Source: Hydrogenophaga sp.
GTDB lineage: Bacteria > Pseudomonadota > Gammaproteobacteria > Burkholderiales > Burkholderiaceae
DNA length: 17,282 bases
Assembly (NCBI GenBank): GCA_025458545.1
Contig: JALOSH010000140.1
Location: forward strand, 1 to 17,282
Direction of reading: 5' to 3'
The notes under the pieces were generated by a model. The model was not told the origin of the DNA. It made no database searches and saw nothing but the letters and a program-made list of their open reading frames with translations. Position numbers and translations under genes: made by a program. Each line of letters begins with the position of its first letter. Position 1 is the stretch's first letter. This document shows, piece after piece, positions 1 to 6,648 of the stretch.

Positions 1-222
1 CGGAGCATCGAGGCGCTCAAGCCCTTGTACGCGCTCTTCAAGGCCTCCGACATGGAGGCGCTGGATGCCCATGAAGCATGGCTTCGCAGCCATCCGGCCG
101 CCCAGGACGAGCGCTTCTCGAACCTCAACGCCTGTGTCGACCGCCTGGACCTGGATGGCGCAGCACAGGCCTGTGCCAGCCTGTTCGAGGCCATCGAAAG
201 CTCAGGCCGGTCCCTCGAATGA
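1..222 (+). CDS. C-terminal end of an unidentified protein, possibly a signalling protein
   Basis: The reading frame is open from the first base of the window and stops with TGA at 220-222, so only the last 73 residues are visible. They are predicted helical and rich in Ala and Leu (LYALFKASDMEAL, LDLDGAAQACASLFEAIE). The pattern resembles the helical C-terminal tails of hybrid sensor kinases and response-regulator proteins in related bacteria, but there is no phosphorylatable His motif or ATP-binding box in the visible part. A signalling role is therefore a guess, helped only slightly by the chemoreceptor that follows on the same strand 132 bases later. The start lies outside the window. Confidence 0.55.
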   Translation, partial: RSIEALKPLYALFKASDMEALDAHEAWLRSHPAAQDERFSNLNACVDRLDLDGAAQACASLFEAIESSGRSLE

Positions 223-258
223 ACACCCCTTGGTCGGCTTTATTGGCGTTTTGCCGAT

Positions 259-286
259 TCAAGTCGACAGGACAATCTGCCGATGC
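259..286 (+). promoter_or_regulatory. Candidate sigma28 (FliA) flagellar-class promoter for the chemoreceptor
   Basis: TCAAGTCG at 259-266 and GCCGATGC at 279-286 are separated by 12 bases. The known sigma28 consensus is TAAAGTTT, 11 bases, GCCGATAA; the match is 5 of 8 and 6 of 8 with the spacer one base longer. A second GCCGAT at 253-258 has a poorer upstream element. Transcription would start near 293, about 60 bases before the receptor gene. FliA control is what one expects for a chemoreceptor. Read by eye, not scored. Confidence 0.45.
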
Positions 287-343
287 AGGGAGTGTATTGA
301 TGCTGGTCCACCCGCCGTCCGGGTGTCCAGGGCATGCCTTCCC

Positions 344-349
344 AAGGAG
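344..349 (+). promoter_or_regulatory. Ribosome binding site that fixes the chemoreceptor start
   Basis: AAGGAG at 344-349 lies 5 bases before the ATG at 355 and only 2 before the ATG at 352. It lies downstream of the in-frame ATG at 334, which excludes 334. The protein therefore begins MRNNQPVTQ, the usual opening of this receptor family. Confidence 0.8.
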
Positions 350-354
350 CGATG

Positions 355-2319
355 ATGAGGAACAACCAGCCGGTCACTCAAAAGGCCTACGACTTTCCGC
401 CCGACCAGACGCTGATCTCGGTGACCGACCTGAAGGGGCGCATCACCTATTGCAACGCCAACTTCGTGGCGGTCAGCGGGTACACGAGGGAAGAGCTCAT
501 GGGCCAGCCGCACAACCTGTTGCGGCACCCGGACATGCCGGCGGAGGCATTCCGCGACATGTGGGAGACCATCGAGAGCGGCTATCCGTGGTCGGCCCTG
601 GTCAAGAACCGTCGCAAGAATGGCGACCACTACTGGGTGCGTGCCAATGCCACGCCGGTGAGAAGCGGCGATCGGATCGTCGGCTACCTGTCGGTGCGCA
701 GCAAACCGGCCAACGACGAAATCCAGGCCGCCGAGACGCTCTATGCCCGCATGCGGGCCGAAGCCGAGGCGGGCCGACCGGTGCACGTGCTGCGCCGGGG
801 CGAGCTGATCCGGGCGGGCTGGCTGGGGACCCTGGGCCGGACCCTGCGACCAGGACTGCGTGGCCAGCTCGTGCTGCTGAGCATCTGGGCTGCGATCGGG
901 CCGCTGGCCGGTGCACTGCTGGGCGCGCCACTGTCCCTGCTGCTGCTGGCCAGCCTGCTGTCGGTCGGCTCTGCGGCCTGGCTGGCCACCAGCCTGGTGC
1001 TGCGCCCCCTGCGCGACGTGGTGCAGACGGCCAACCAGGTGGCCAGCGGTGATCTGACCACCCAGGTCAGGATCGACGGGCGTGACGAGGTCCGGCAATT
1101 GCAGCTGGCGCTGGCCCAGCTGGTGGTGTCGGTGCGCACGGTGGTCAGGGACGTCCGGCACGAGGTGGCCAACCTGCGCGGGGCGACCCAGGAGATCGCG
1201 GCAGGCAACCAGGACATGTCCTCCCGCACCGAATCGCAGGCCGCCAGCCTCGAGCAGACCGCCTCCTCCATGGAAGAAATCAACGGAACCACGCAGCAGA
1301 CCACCGGGCTGGCGCGTGACGGCGCCCTCGTGGCACGCGAAACTTCGGGCGTGACACGACGCAGCAACGAGGCGGTGCTGGCCGTTTCGCAGACCATGCA
1401 GGAAATTGCCGAATCGTCCGGCCGCATCGGGGACATCATCCAGGTCATCGAGGGTGTGGCCTTCCAGACCAATATCCTGGCGCTCAATGCAGCGGTGGAG
1501 GCGGCCCGCGCTGGCGAGCAGGGTCGCGGATTTGCGGTGGTCGCCGCCGAGGTGCGGGCCTTGGCGCAACGCACCACCGCCGCCGCCAAGGAGATTCGTG
1601 CGCTCATCGAAGAGTCGCGCGAGCGGGTCGACGCGGGCGCATCCCGCACCGCCGATGCCCGCACTCGGATGGACGAGGCCATGCAATCGGTCGAGCGTGT
1701 CGCTCAGGTGCTGGAGAGCATCAGCCACGCCACCGGTGAACAGGCCACCGGCGTGGGCCGGATCAGCCACTCCCTGGTCGAACTGGACGGCATCACCCAA
1801 CAGAACGCGGCCATGGTGGAAGAGCTGGCCGCGGCCGCCCAGTCGCTCAACCACCAGGTCCAGCAGGTGCACGACTCGATCCGGGTGTTCCGTCTCACGG
1901 ACCAGGACGTCACGCTGGCCGAAGTCGATGCGGTGGCCCTGCGCAAGGAATCGAAGGCGCGGGCGAATGCAGGCGACATGGAACCGGCCGATGTGCTGCA
2001 GGAACACCAGCATTACACCGTCGACCTGCGCAACGCCGTCATGCGCAAGCTCAAGCTCGATGTCAACCGTTTCGCCCGGCACGACGGTTGCCAGTTCGCG
2101 CACTGGATCGAAGGCGAGGGCCGCATTCGCCATGGCCATGCACCGGCCTTCCGGGAGATGCTGCGGCAGCACCAGACCGTGCACAGCGAGGCTGCCAAGG
2201 TCTGCCAACTGATCAACGAGCAACGCTACAACGAAGCACAGACCCTGCTGGAAGCGGGCAGCATCCAGCAGGCCACCCGGGCCATGATGGGCGTCCTCAA
2301 GAAGCTGGTCGACGCCTGA
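355..2319 (+). CDS. Aer-type methyl-accepting chemoreceptor with PAS and CZB domains
   Basis: This inner-membrane chemoreceptor of 654 residues relays a signal to CheA/CheW and so to the flagellar motor. Residues about 23-115 form a cytoplasmic PAS domain with the Aer-like segments [15 protein letters not shown] and [11 protein letters not shown]; in Aer this domain binds FAD and senses redox state or oxygen. Two hydrophobic stretches around 170-217 form a short membrane hairpin with no periplasmic domain. HAMP follows (about 217-268), then the coiled-coil signalling domain with its tip at about 359-392 ([20 protein letters not shown]). Residues about 545-645 form a C-terminal CZB domain: His553, Cys579 (GCQFAHW), His606 and His610 (HxxxH) fit the 3His/1Cys zinc site. 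It stands alone, facing the acyl-CoA dehydrogenase operon. Ligand and FAD binding are inferred from family. Confidence 0.93.
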   Translation: MRNNQPVTQKAYDFPPDQTLISVTDLKGRITYCNANFVAVSGYTREELMGQPHNLLRHPDMPAEAFRDMWETIESGYPWSALVKNRRKNGDHYWVRANATPVRSGDRIVGYLSVRSKPANDEIQAAETLYARMRAEAEAGRPVHVLRRGELIRAGWLGTLGRTLRPGLRGQLVLLSIWAAIGPLAGALLGAPLSLLLLASLLSVGSAAWLATSLVLRPLRDVVQTANQVASGDLTTQVRIDGRDEVRQLQLALAQLVVSVRTVVRDVRHEVANLRGATQEIAAGNQDMSSRTESQAASLEQTASSMEEINGTTQQTTGLARDGALVARETSGVTRRSNEAVLAVSQTMQEIAESSGRIGDIIQVIEGVAFQTNILALNAAVEAARAGEQGRGFAVVAAEVRALAQRTTAAAKEIRALIEESRERVDAGASRTADARTRMDEAMQSVERVAQVLESISHATGEQATGVGRISHSLVELDGITQQNAAMVEELAAAAQSLNHQVQQVHDSIRVFRLTDQDVTLAEVDAVALRKESKARANAGDMEPADVLQEHQHYTVDLRNAVMRKLKLDVNRFARHDGCQFAHWIEGEGRIRHGHAPAFREMLRQHQTVHSEAAKVCQLINEQRYNEAQTLLEAGSIQQATRAMMGVLKKLVDA

Positions 2320-2353
2320 GACGCAGACCGGCGGGTGGGTCGGTCGGACCGGC

Positions 2354-3469
2354 TCAGGCAAACACGCCGGCCGTGTCCTCCATGCGTGCCGACACCTCAC
2401 CGAGGTGGTGCAGGGTGTCACCGAAGACCATTTCCATCTGGGTCAGCTTCTTGAAATAGTGGCTGACGATGTACTCGTCGGTCACGCCAATGCCACCGTG
2501 CAGTTGCACCGCCTGCTGGCCGATGAACCGCATGCTCTGGCCCAGCTGCACCTTGGCGCGGGCCAGGGCCCGGCGCCGTTCCGGCGAGGGCGCGTTGAGC
2601 TTGAGGCTGGCGTAGTAGCTCATCGAACGCGCCAGTTCGAGCTGCATCTTCATGTCGGCCACCCGGTGCCGCAGGGCCTGGAAGCTGGCGATGGCCACGC
2701 CAAACTGTTTGCGCGTGTTCATGTACTCGACGGTGATCGCCAGCGTCTTGTCCATCACCCCCACCGCTTCGGCACAGGTGGCGGCAATACCGACATCCGC
2801 CGCATGTTCCAGTGCCTCCATTCCGCTCGTGGTGACCAGGCGGGCCGGTGCCTGCTGCAGCACCAGCTCGGCAGCCCGGCTGCCATCCTGGGTGAGGTAG
2901 CCCCGGGTGCTCACACCGGTTGCCGAGCGCTCCACCAGGTAAAGCCCCATCTGGCTACCGGCCATGGCCGGCACCAGGAAGGCGTCCGCCCGGTCGCCCG
3001 CGGCGACGATGCTCTTGGTGCCATTGACCCGGAAGGCGTCGCCACCGCCCTCGGCGGTGGTCTTGCAGGCATCCAGGCGGTAGCGGGCACCGCGCTCCTG
3101 GTGCGCCAGCACCACCAGTGCCTCGCCCGAGGCGATTCTTGGCAGCCAGTCCGCCTTGAGGTCGGCCTCGGCGTAGCCGCCCAGCACCGCACCCGCGATC
3201 AGGGTCTGGGTCAGCGGTTCGAGCACGATGCCGCGGCCCAGCTCCTCCATCACCACCATGCCTTCGACCGGGCCCATGCCCAGGCCACCGTTGTCTTCGG
3301 CGATGTACAGACCGGTCAGGCCCAGCTCGGCCATCTCGCCGTAGGCCGACCGGTCGAAGCCACCTGCGGCCACGATGGCGCGGCGGCGCTCGAAGTCATA
3401 GCCTTTGTCGACCCACTTGCGCACCGCGTCGCGCAGCTGTTCCTGGTCGTCGGAAAAATCGAAATCCAT
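2354..3469 (-). CDS. Acyl-CoA dehydrogenase, PimD-like small subunit
   Basis: This 371-residue flavoprotein of the acyl-CoA dehydrogenase superfamily would introduce a 2,3-double bond into an acyl-CoA. The opening MDFDFSDDQEQLRDAV and the segment GLTGLYIAEDNGGLGMG match the pimeloyl-CoA dehydrogenase small-subunit group. The C-terminal signature NTRKQFGVAIASFQALRHR (about 251-269) and the helix HGGIGVTDEYIVSHYFKKL (about 324-342) are present. The loop that carries the catalytic Glu in medium-chain enzymes (YEG) reads MVFGDTLHH (347-355), so that base is missing. The start at 3469 follows a GGAGA site; the longer open frame upstream lies inside the neighbouring gene. It is the second gene of a two-gene operon, 35 bases after the large subunit, and probably forms a heteromer with it. 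The substrate (dicarboxylic, fatty or ring-derived acyl-CoA) cannot be told. Confidence 0.9.
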   Translation of the reverse strand: MDFDFSDDQEQLRDAVRKWVDKGYDFERRRAIVAAGGFDRSAYGEMAELGLTGLYIAEDNGGLGMGPVEGMVVMEELGRGIVLEPLTQTLIAGAVLGGYAEADLKADWLPRIASGEALVVLAHQERGARYRLDACKTTAEGGGDAFRVNGTKSIVAAGDRADAFLVPAMAGSQMGLYLVERSATGVSTRGYLTQDGSRAAELVLQQAPARLVTTSGMEALEHAADVGIAATCAEAVGVMDKTLAITVEYMNTRKQFGVAIASFQALRHRVADMKMQLELARSMSYYASLKLNAPSPERRRALARAKVQLGQSMRFIGQQAVQLHGGIGVTDEYIVSHYFKKLTQMEMVFGDTLHHLGEVSARMEDTAGVFA

Positions 3470-3504
3470 GTCTGTCTCCGTGTGTTCTGCGTGGACCGAA
3501 TCGC

Positions 3505-4686
3505 TCAGCCAAGTACCGTCTGCGCCACGATGCCGCGCTGCACCTCGTTGGAGCCACCGTAGATGGTGGTCTTGCGCATGTTGAAGTAGGTCGAGGCCAG
3601 CGGCGCATTGCCCGGCACACCGCCGGGGAAGTCGCCCTGCCAGCCCGCTTCCATGGCCTCTTCGATGAAGGGCAGGGCAAAAGGCCCGGCCGCCAGCATC
3701 ATGAGCTCGCTGTAACGCTGCTGTATCTCGCTGCCCTTGATCTTGAGCAGGCCGGCAATGTCCAGCGACTGCTTGCCCGAACGTTCGGCCGACAGCACAC
3801 GCAGCACCAGCATTTCCAGCGCCACGATATCGACCTCCAGCAGCGCGATCTGGTCGCGAAAACGCAGGTCGTCCCACACACCTTCGGCCTTGGCAATGCG
3901 CTTGAGGCGTTCCAGTTCGCGCTTGGCCCGGTTGACGTCGGCGATGTTGGTGCGTTCGTGGGCCAGCAGGTGCTTGGCGTAGGTCCAGCCCTTGTTTTCT
4001 TCGCCGATCAGGTTCTCGGCTGGCACCTCGACGTTGTCGAACCACACCTCGTTGACCTCGCACTCGCCGTCCAGCAGCTTGATGGGGCGCACCGTCACAC
4101 CGGGCGACTTCATGTCGATCAGGAGGAAGCTGATACCGGTCTGGGGCTTGCCTTCGGTGGAGGTGCGCACCAGGCAGAAGATCCATTCGCCGTACTGGCC
4201 CAGGGTGGTCCAGGTCTTCTGGCCGTTCACGATGTACTTGTCACCCTGGCGCTCGGCACGGGTCTTCAGGGAGGCCAGGTCGGATCCGGCGCCGGGCTCG
4301 CTGTAGCCCTGGCTCCACCAGACCTCGCCGCTGGCAATGCCGGGCAGGAAGCGCTGTTGCTGCTCGGCGTTGCCGAAGGCCATGATGACGGGCGCCACCA
4401 TCACCGGACCAAACGGCACGATGCGCGGCGCGCCGGCCAGCGCACATTCTTCCTCGAACAGGTGCTTCTGCACCGCGTTCCAGCCAGGGCCACCGAACTG
4501 CTGGGGCCAGCCGTAACCCAGCCAGCCCTTCTTGCCCAGGATCTTCGCCCAGCGCTGCATGTCGTCGCGGCTCAGGCGCAGCGCGTTGTGCACCTTGTGG
4601 CTGATGTCGGCGGGCAGGTTGTCCCTGACCCAGGATCGGATTTCCTCGCGGAAAGCCTGCTCTTCGGGCGTGAATGCCAGATCCAT
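3505..4686 (-). CDS. Acyl-CoA dehydrogenase, PimC-like large subunit
   Basis: This 393-residue acyl-CoA dehydrogenase opens MDLAFTPEEQAFREEIRSWV, as the pimeloyl-CoA dehydrogenase large subunits do. The FAD-binding signature YSEPGAGSDLASLK (128-141) and NGQKTWTTLGQY (154-165) are clear. The medium-chain catalytic position reads IYGGSNEVQR (375-384), with Gly where Glu376 stands in human MCAD. A Glu at 244 in LLAHERTN (240-247) falls where isovaleryl-CoA dehydrogenase has its base Glu254 (LDLER), so the catalytic base may sit there; this alignment was made by eye. The start at 4686 has a GGAGA site and no better alternative. It is the first gene of the operon, and the small subunit follows after 35 bases. 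A generic FadE-type role is the alternative. Confidence 0.92.
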   Translation of the reverse strand: MDLAFTPEEQAFREEIRSWVRDNLPADISHKVHNALRLSRDDMQRWAKILGKKGWLGYGWPQQFGGPGWNAVQKHLFEEECALAGAPRIVPFGPVMVAPVIMAFGNAEQQQRFLPGIASGEVWWSQGYSEPGAGSDLASLKTRAERQGDKYIVNGQKTWTTLGQYGEWIFCLVRTSTEGKPQTGISFLLIDMKSPGVTVRPIKLLDGECEVNEVWFDNVEVPAENLIGEENKGWTYAKHLLAHERTNIADVNRAKRELERLKRIAKAEGVWDDLRFRDQIALLEVDIVALEMLVLRVLSAERSGKQSLDIAGLLKIKGSEIQQRYSELMMLAAGPFALPFIEEAMEAGWQGDFPGGVPGNAPLASTYFNMRKTTIYGGSNEVQRGIVAQTVLG

Positions 4687-4710
4687 GCGTGTCTCCGTGT
4701 GTGGTCGTCT

Positions 4711-4730
4711 ACAGGCCTGTGGGGCAGGCC
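4711..4730 (-). repeat. Palindrome and hairpin in the dehydrogenase operon leader
   Basis: ACAGGCCTGT at 4711-4720 is a perfect 10-base palindrome. GGCCTG (4714-4719) also pairs with CAGGCC (4725-4730) across TGGGG, giving a 6-bp hairpin. Both lie 25-44 bases before the ATG of the large subunit, in the probable 5' leader. Their function is unknown. Confidence 0.35.
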
Positions 4731-4735
4731 GGATT

Positions 4736-4766
4736 CCTATACCATTCAGTTTCGCACGACCGTTCG
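4736..4766 (-). promoter_or_regulatory. Candidate promoter and TetR-like operator of the dehydrogenase operon
   Basis: On the minus strand TATAGG (4741-4736) could be a -10 box, with a start near 4729. About 17 bases upstream the -35 position has no good match to TTGACA. It overlaps the imperfect palindrome CGACCGTTCG (4757-4766), symmetric at 8 of 10 bases. Sites of the form CGAnCGnTCG are typical of TetR-family repressors of fatty-acid and acyl-CoA genes. No regulator gene is in the window to support this, so the call is tentative. Confidence 0.3.
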
Positions 4767-4806
4767 ATTCCGTGCTGTCCGCACGGCGACAAACCTGTCA
4801 AACCGC

Positions 4807-5454
4807 TCAGGCTCCCAGTTGCCTGAGCACCTTCTCCAGCTGTTCCACCCGAGCTTCGAGCTGCGCGACCCGCTCGGCCAGTCCGGGATCGGTGCTCGTG
4901 TCCGCGTGCGTGCTGGGGCCAGCTTCGGGCAGGACCACGCCGCCGCACAGCAGGTGGACCCATCGGGCCTCCCGAGCCCCGGCCGACTTGGGCAGCAGCA
5001 GCACCAGCGGACCACCTTTTTCGTCGCTGCGGTCGGCCAGCTCTTGCAGGAAGGCCTCGACCGAGGCGATGTCCAGGAACTTGTACCAGCGGTCCGCGTT
5101 GATGCGCAACTCGCCCGCAGTCTGGGGCCCGCGCAGCATCAGCAGGCCCAGCAGCACGGCCGACTGCTCGGGCACACCGGCGGCCCGCTGGAAGTTGTGT
5201 TCGTACCGGGTGACCCGGGAGCCGCTGGACTCGATCACCAGACTGCTCTCCCGAAGGGCGTCAATCGCCTCGCTGATGTCCGCCTCGCTCAGGTTCATCA
5301 CCGGATCGCGGCTGGACTTCTGGTTGCAGCCGCTGTGCAGGCTGTTGAGGGTGAGCGGGTAGCTGTCGGGGACGGTGCGCGCCTTCTCCATCAGCGTGGC
5401 CAGCACGCGCGCCTGCACCGGGCTCAGGGGGCGCTGTCGGAAGTCGTGGTTCAT
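4807..5454 (-). CDS. yceH: YceH family protein (DUF480)
   Basis: This 215-residue soluble protein opens [20 protein letters not shown] with [24 protein letters not shown], the hallmark of the YceH/DUF480 family, which is built of two winged-helix domains. A second winged helix is visible at about 95-150 ([20 protein letters not shown]). A linker of about 20 residues leads to a C-terminal heptad helix ([20 protein letters not shown]) that is probably a short coiled coil. The cellular role of the family is not established. Starts for yceH (5454) and purN (5470) point away from each other with 15 bases between, so promoter signals must overlap coding sequence. No strong ribosome binding site precedes it. 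Family assignment is firm. Confidence 0.9.
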   Translation of the reverse strand: MNHDFRQRPLSPVQARVLATLMEKARTVPDSYPLTLNSLHSGCNQKSSRDPVMNLSEADISEAIDALRESSLVIESSGSRVTRYEHNFQRAAGVPEQSAVLLGLLMLRGPQTAGELRINADRWYKFLDIASVEAFLQELADRSDEKGGPLVLLLPKSAGAREARWVHLLCGGVVLPEAGPSTHADTSTDPGLAERVAQLEARVEQLEKVLRQLGA

Positions 5455-5469
5455 TACACTTGCCGGGTT

Positions 5470-6050
5470 GTGAACAAAAAGAACATTGTCATCCTGATTT
5501 CCGGCAGCGGCTCGAACATGGCCGCGATGGGCAATGGGAGCGCCGTCATGGCGCGCGCGTGGCGGCTGTCATCAGCAACCGCCCGGCAGCCGGGGGCCTG
5601 TCCCTCGCACGTGAGCGCGGCATCGCCACCCAGGTCGTCGACCACACCGCTTTCGATGGGCGCGAGGCTTTCGATGCGGCGCTGATGGCCGAGATCGACC
5701 GCCATCGGCCGACCCTCGTGGTGCTGGCCGGCTTCATGCGCATCCTCACGCCGGGATTTGTCCGCCATTACGAAGGCCGTCTGGTCAACATCCACCCCAG
5801 TCTGCTGCCCGCGTTTCCCGGGCTGCAAACGCACCAGCGCGCCATCGAGGCAGGCTGCCGTTTCGCCGGGTGCACCGTGCACCGGGTCACCGCCGAGCTG
5901 GACCATGGCGAATACCTGGACCAGGCGGTGGTGCCTGTGTTGCCCGGTGACACGCCCGAATCGCTGGCCGAGCGCGTGCTCAGCCAGGAACACCTGGTCT
6001 ACCCGCGGGCCATCGAACGCTTGCTGGCCGGCCCGGACTTCAGCCCTTGA
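5470..6050 (+). pseudogene. purN: Phosphoribosylglycinamide formyltransferase, frameshifted
   Basis: PurN transfers a formyl group from 10-formyl-tetrahydrofolate to GAR in purine synthesis. The N-terminus reads from GTG 5470 as [19 protein letters not shown], with the phosphate-binding GSGSN at 5503-5517. The remainder, from [18 protein letters not shown] at about 5532 to the TGA at 6048-6050, lies in another frame. It keeps the catalytic Asn and His (NIHPSLLPAFPG, from 5787) and Asp (DHG, 5901). Typical PurN proteins have about 9 residues between MAA and the Trp; here there are 8 bases, so about 19 bases are missing. As written, translation from GTG stops at about 5685 and yields a short non-functional peptide. 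It could be a real null allele (tolerable if purT exists elsewhere) or an assembly error. Confidence 0.85.
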
Positions 6051-6630
6051 GCGCGAAGTAGGCGCCACCACCCAGCACCACCAGGGCCACGGTGGCCCAG
6101 CCCAGGCGGTCGATGTGCTTGTGCAGCTCGGCTTCCATGCGGGCGCCGCCCCAGCGCATCAGGCCGGCGACCAGGAAGAAGCGCGCGCCGCGCCCCACCA
6201 CCGACGCCGCCACAAAGGGCAGCAGCGCCATCGAAAGGACGCCGGCGGCGATGGTGAACACCTTGTAGGGAATGGGCGAGAACCCGGCGATGAACACCGC
6301 CAGCACACCCCAGCGGCCGAACCATTCGATGGCCTGCTGGTAGGCCGACCAGTAGCGCGGCTGCTCCTGCAGCCAGGGTTCGACCATGCCGAAGGCATAC
6401 AGGCCGATGAAATACCCCGCCACACCGCCGAGCACCGAAGTGATGGTGGTGATCCAGGCGAAGCGCCAGGCGCGGTCGGGCCTGGCCAGGCACATCGGTG
6501 CCAGCATCACGTCGGGCGGGATCGGGAAGAACGAGGACTCGGCGAAACTCATGGTGCCGAGGTACCAGGGCGCATGGCGGTGCCGGGCCCATTGCATGGC
6601 GCGTTCGTAAAGTGGAGCGAATAGCTTCAT
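6040..6630 (-). CDS. YqaA/DedA-family membrane protein (VTT domain)
   Basis: This 196-residue integral membrane protein has the YqaA/DedA (SNARE-associated, VTT) pattern. A re-entrant-type segment FAESSFFPIPPDVMLAPM is followed by hydrophobic helices (ITTITSVLGGVAGYFIGLYAFG), the second loop FIAGFSPIPYKVFTIAAGVLSM, and a C-terminal helix ATVALVVLGGGAYFAL. DedA proteins are linked to membrane homeostasis and lipid-carrier flipping; YqaA-type members are less well characterised, so no substrate is claimed. It follows prfC by 18 bases on the same strand and is probably co-transcribed. Its last 11 bases overlap the end of purN, which converges on it. The start at 6630 gives the expected MKLFAPLYERAMQWA opening. 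Confidence 0.85.
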   Translation of the reverse strand: MKLFAPLYERAMQWARHRHAPWYLGTMSFAESSFFPIPPDVMLAPMCLARPDRAWRFAWITTITSVLGGVAGYFIGLYAFGMVEPWLQEQPRYWSAYQQAIEWFGRWGVLAVFIAGFSPIPYKVFTIAAGVLSMALLPFVAASVVGRGARFFLVAGLMRWGGARMEAELHKHIDRLGWATVALVVLGGGAYFALKG

Positions 6631-6648
6631 GTGGATGAAATGGAATGG

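Noticed and set aside
334..354. Upstream ATG codons (334 and 352) as the chemoreceptor start
   Set aside because: AAGGAG at 344-349 lies downstream of 334 and too close to 352; 355 gives the family-typical start.
2320..2353. Terminator between the chemoreceptor and the convergent dehydrogenase gene
   Set aside because: Only a 5-bp palindrome with a one-base centre (CGGTCGGACCG) is present, which cannot fold as a hairpin, and there is no T-tract.
259..2421. A 720-codon open frame opposite the chemoreceptor
   Set aside because: Composition is biased to His, Arg, Gly and Gln with no motif, while the plus strand encodes a textbook chemoreceptor.
3470..4186. N-terminal extension of the small dehydrogenase to about 610 residues
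   Set aside because: The extra part lies within the large-subunit gene in another frame and has no dehydrogenase features.
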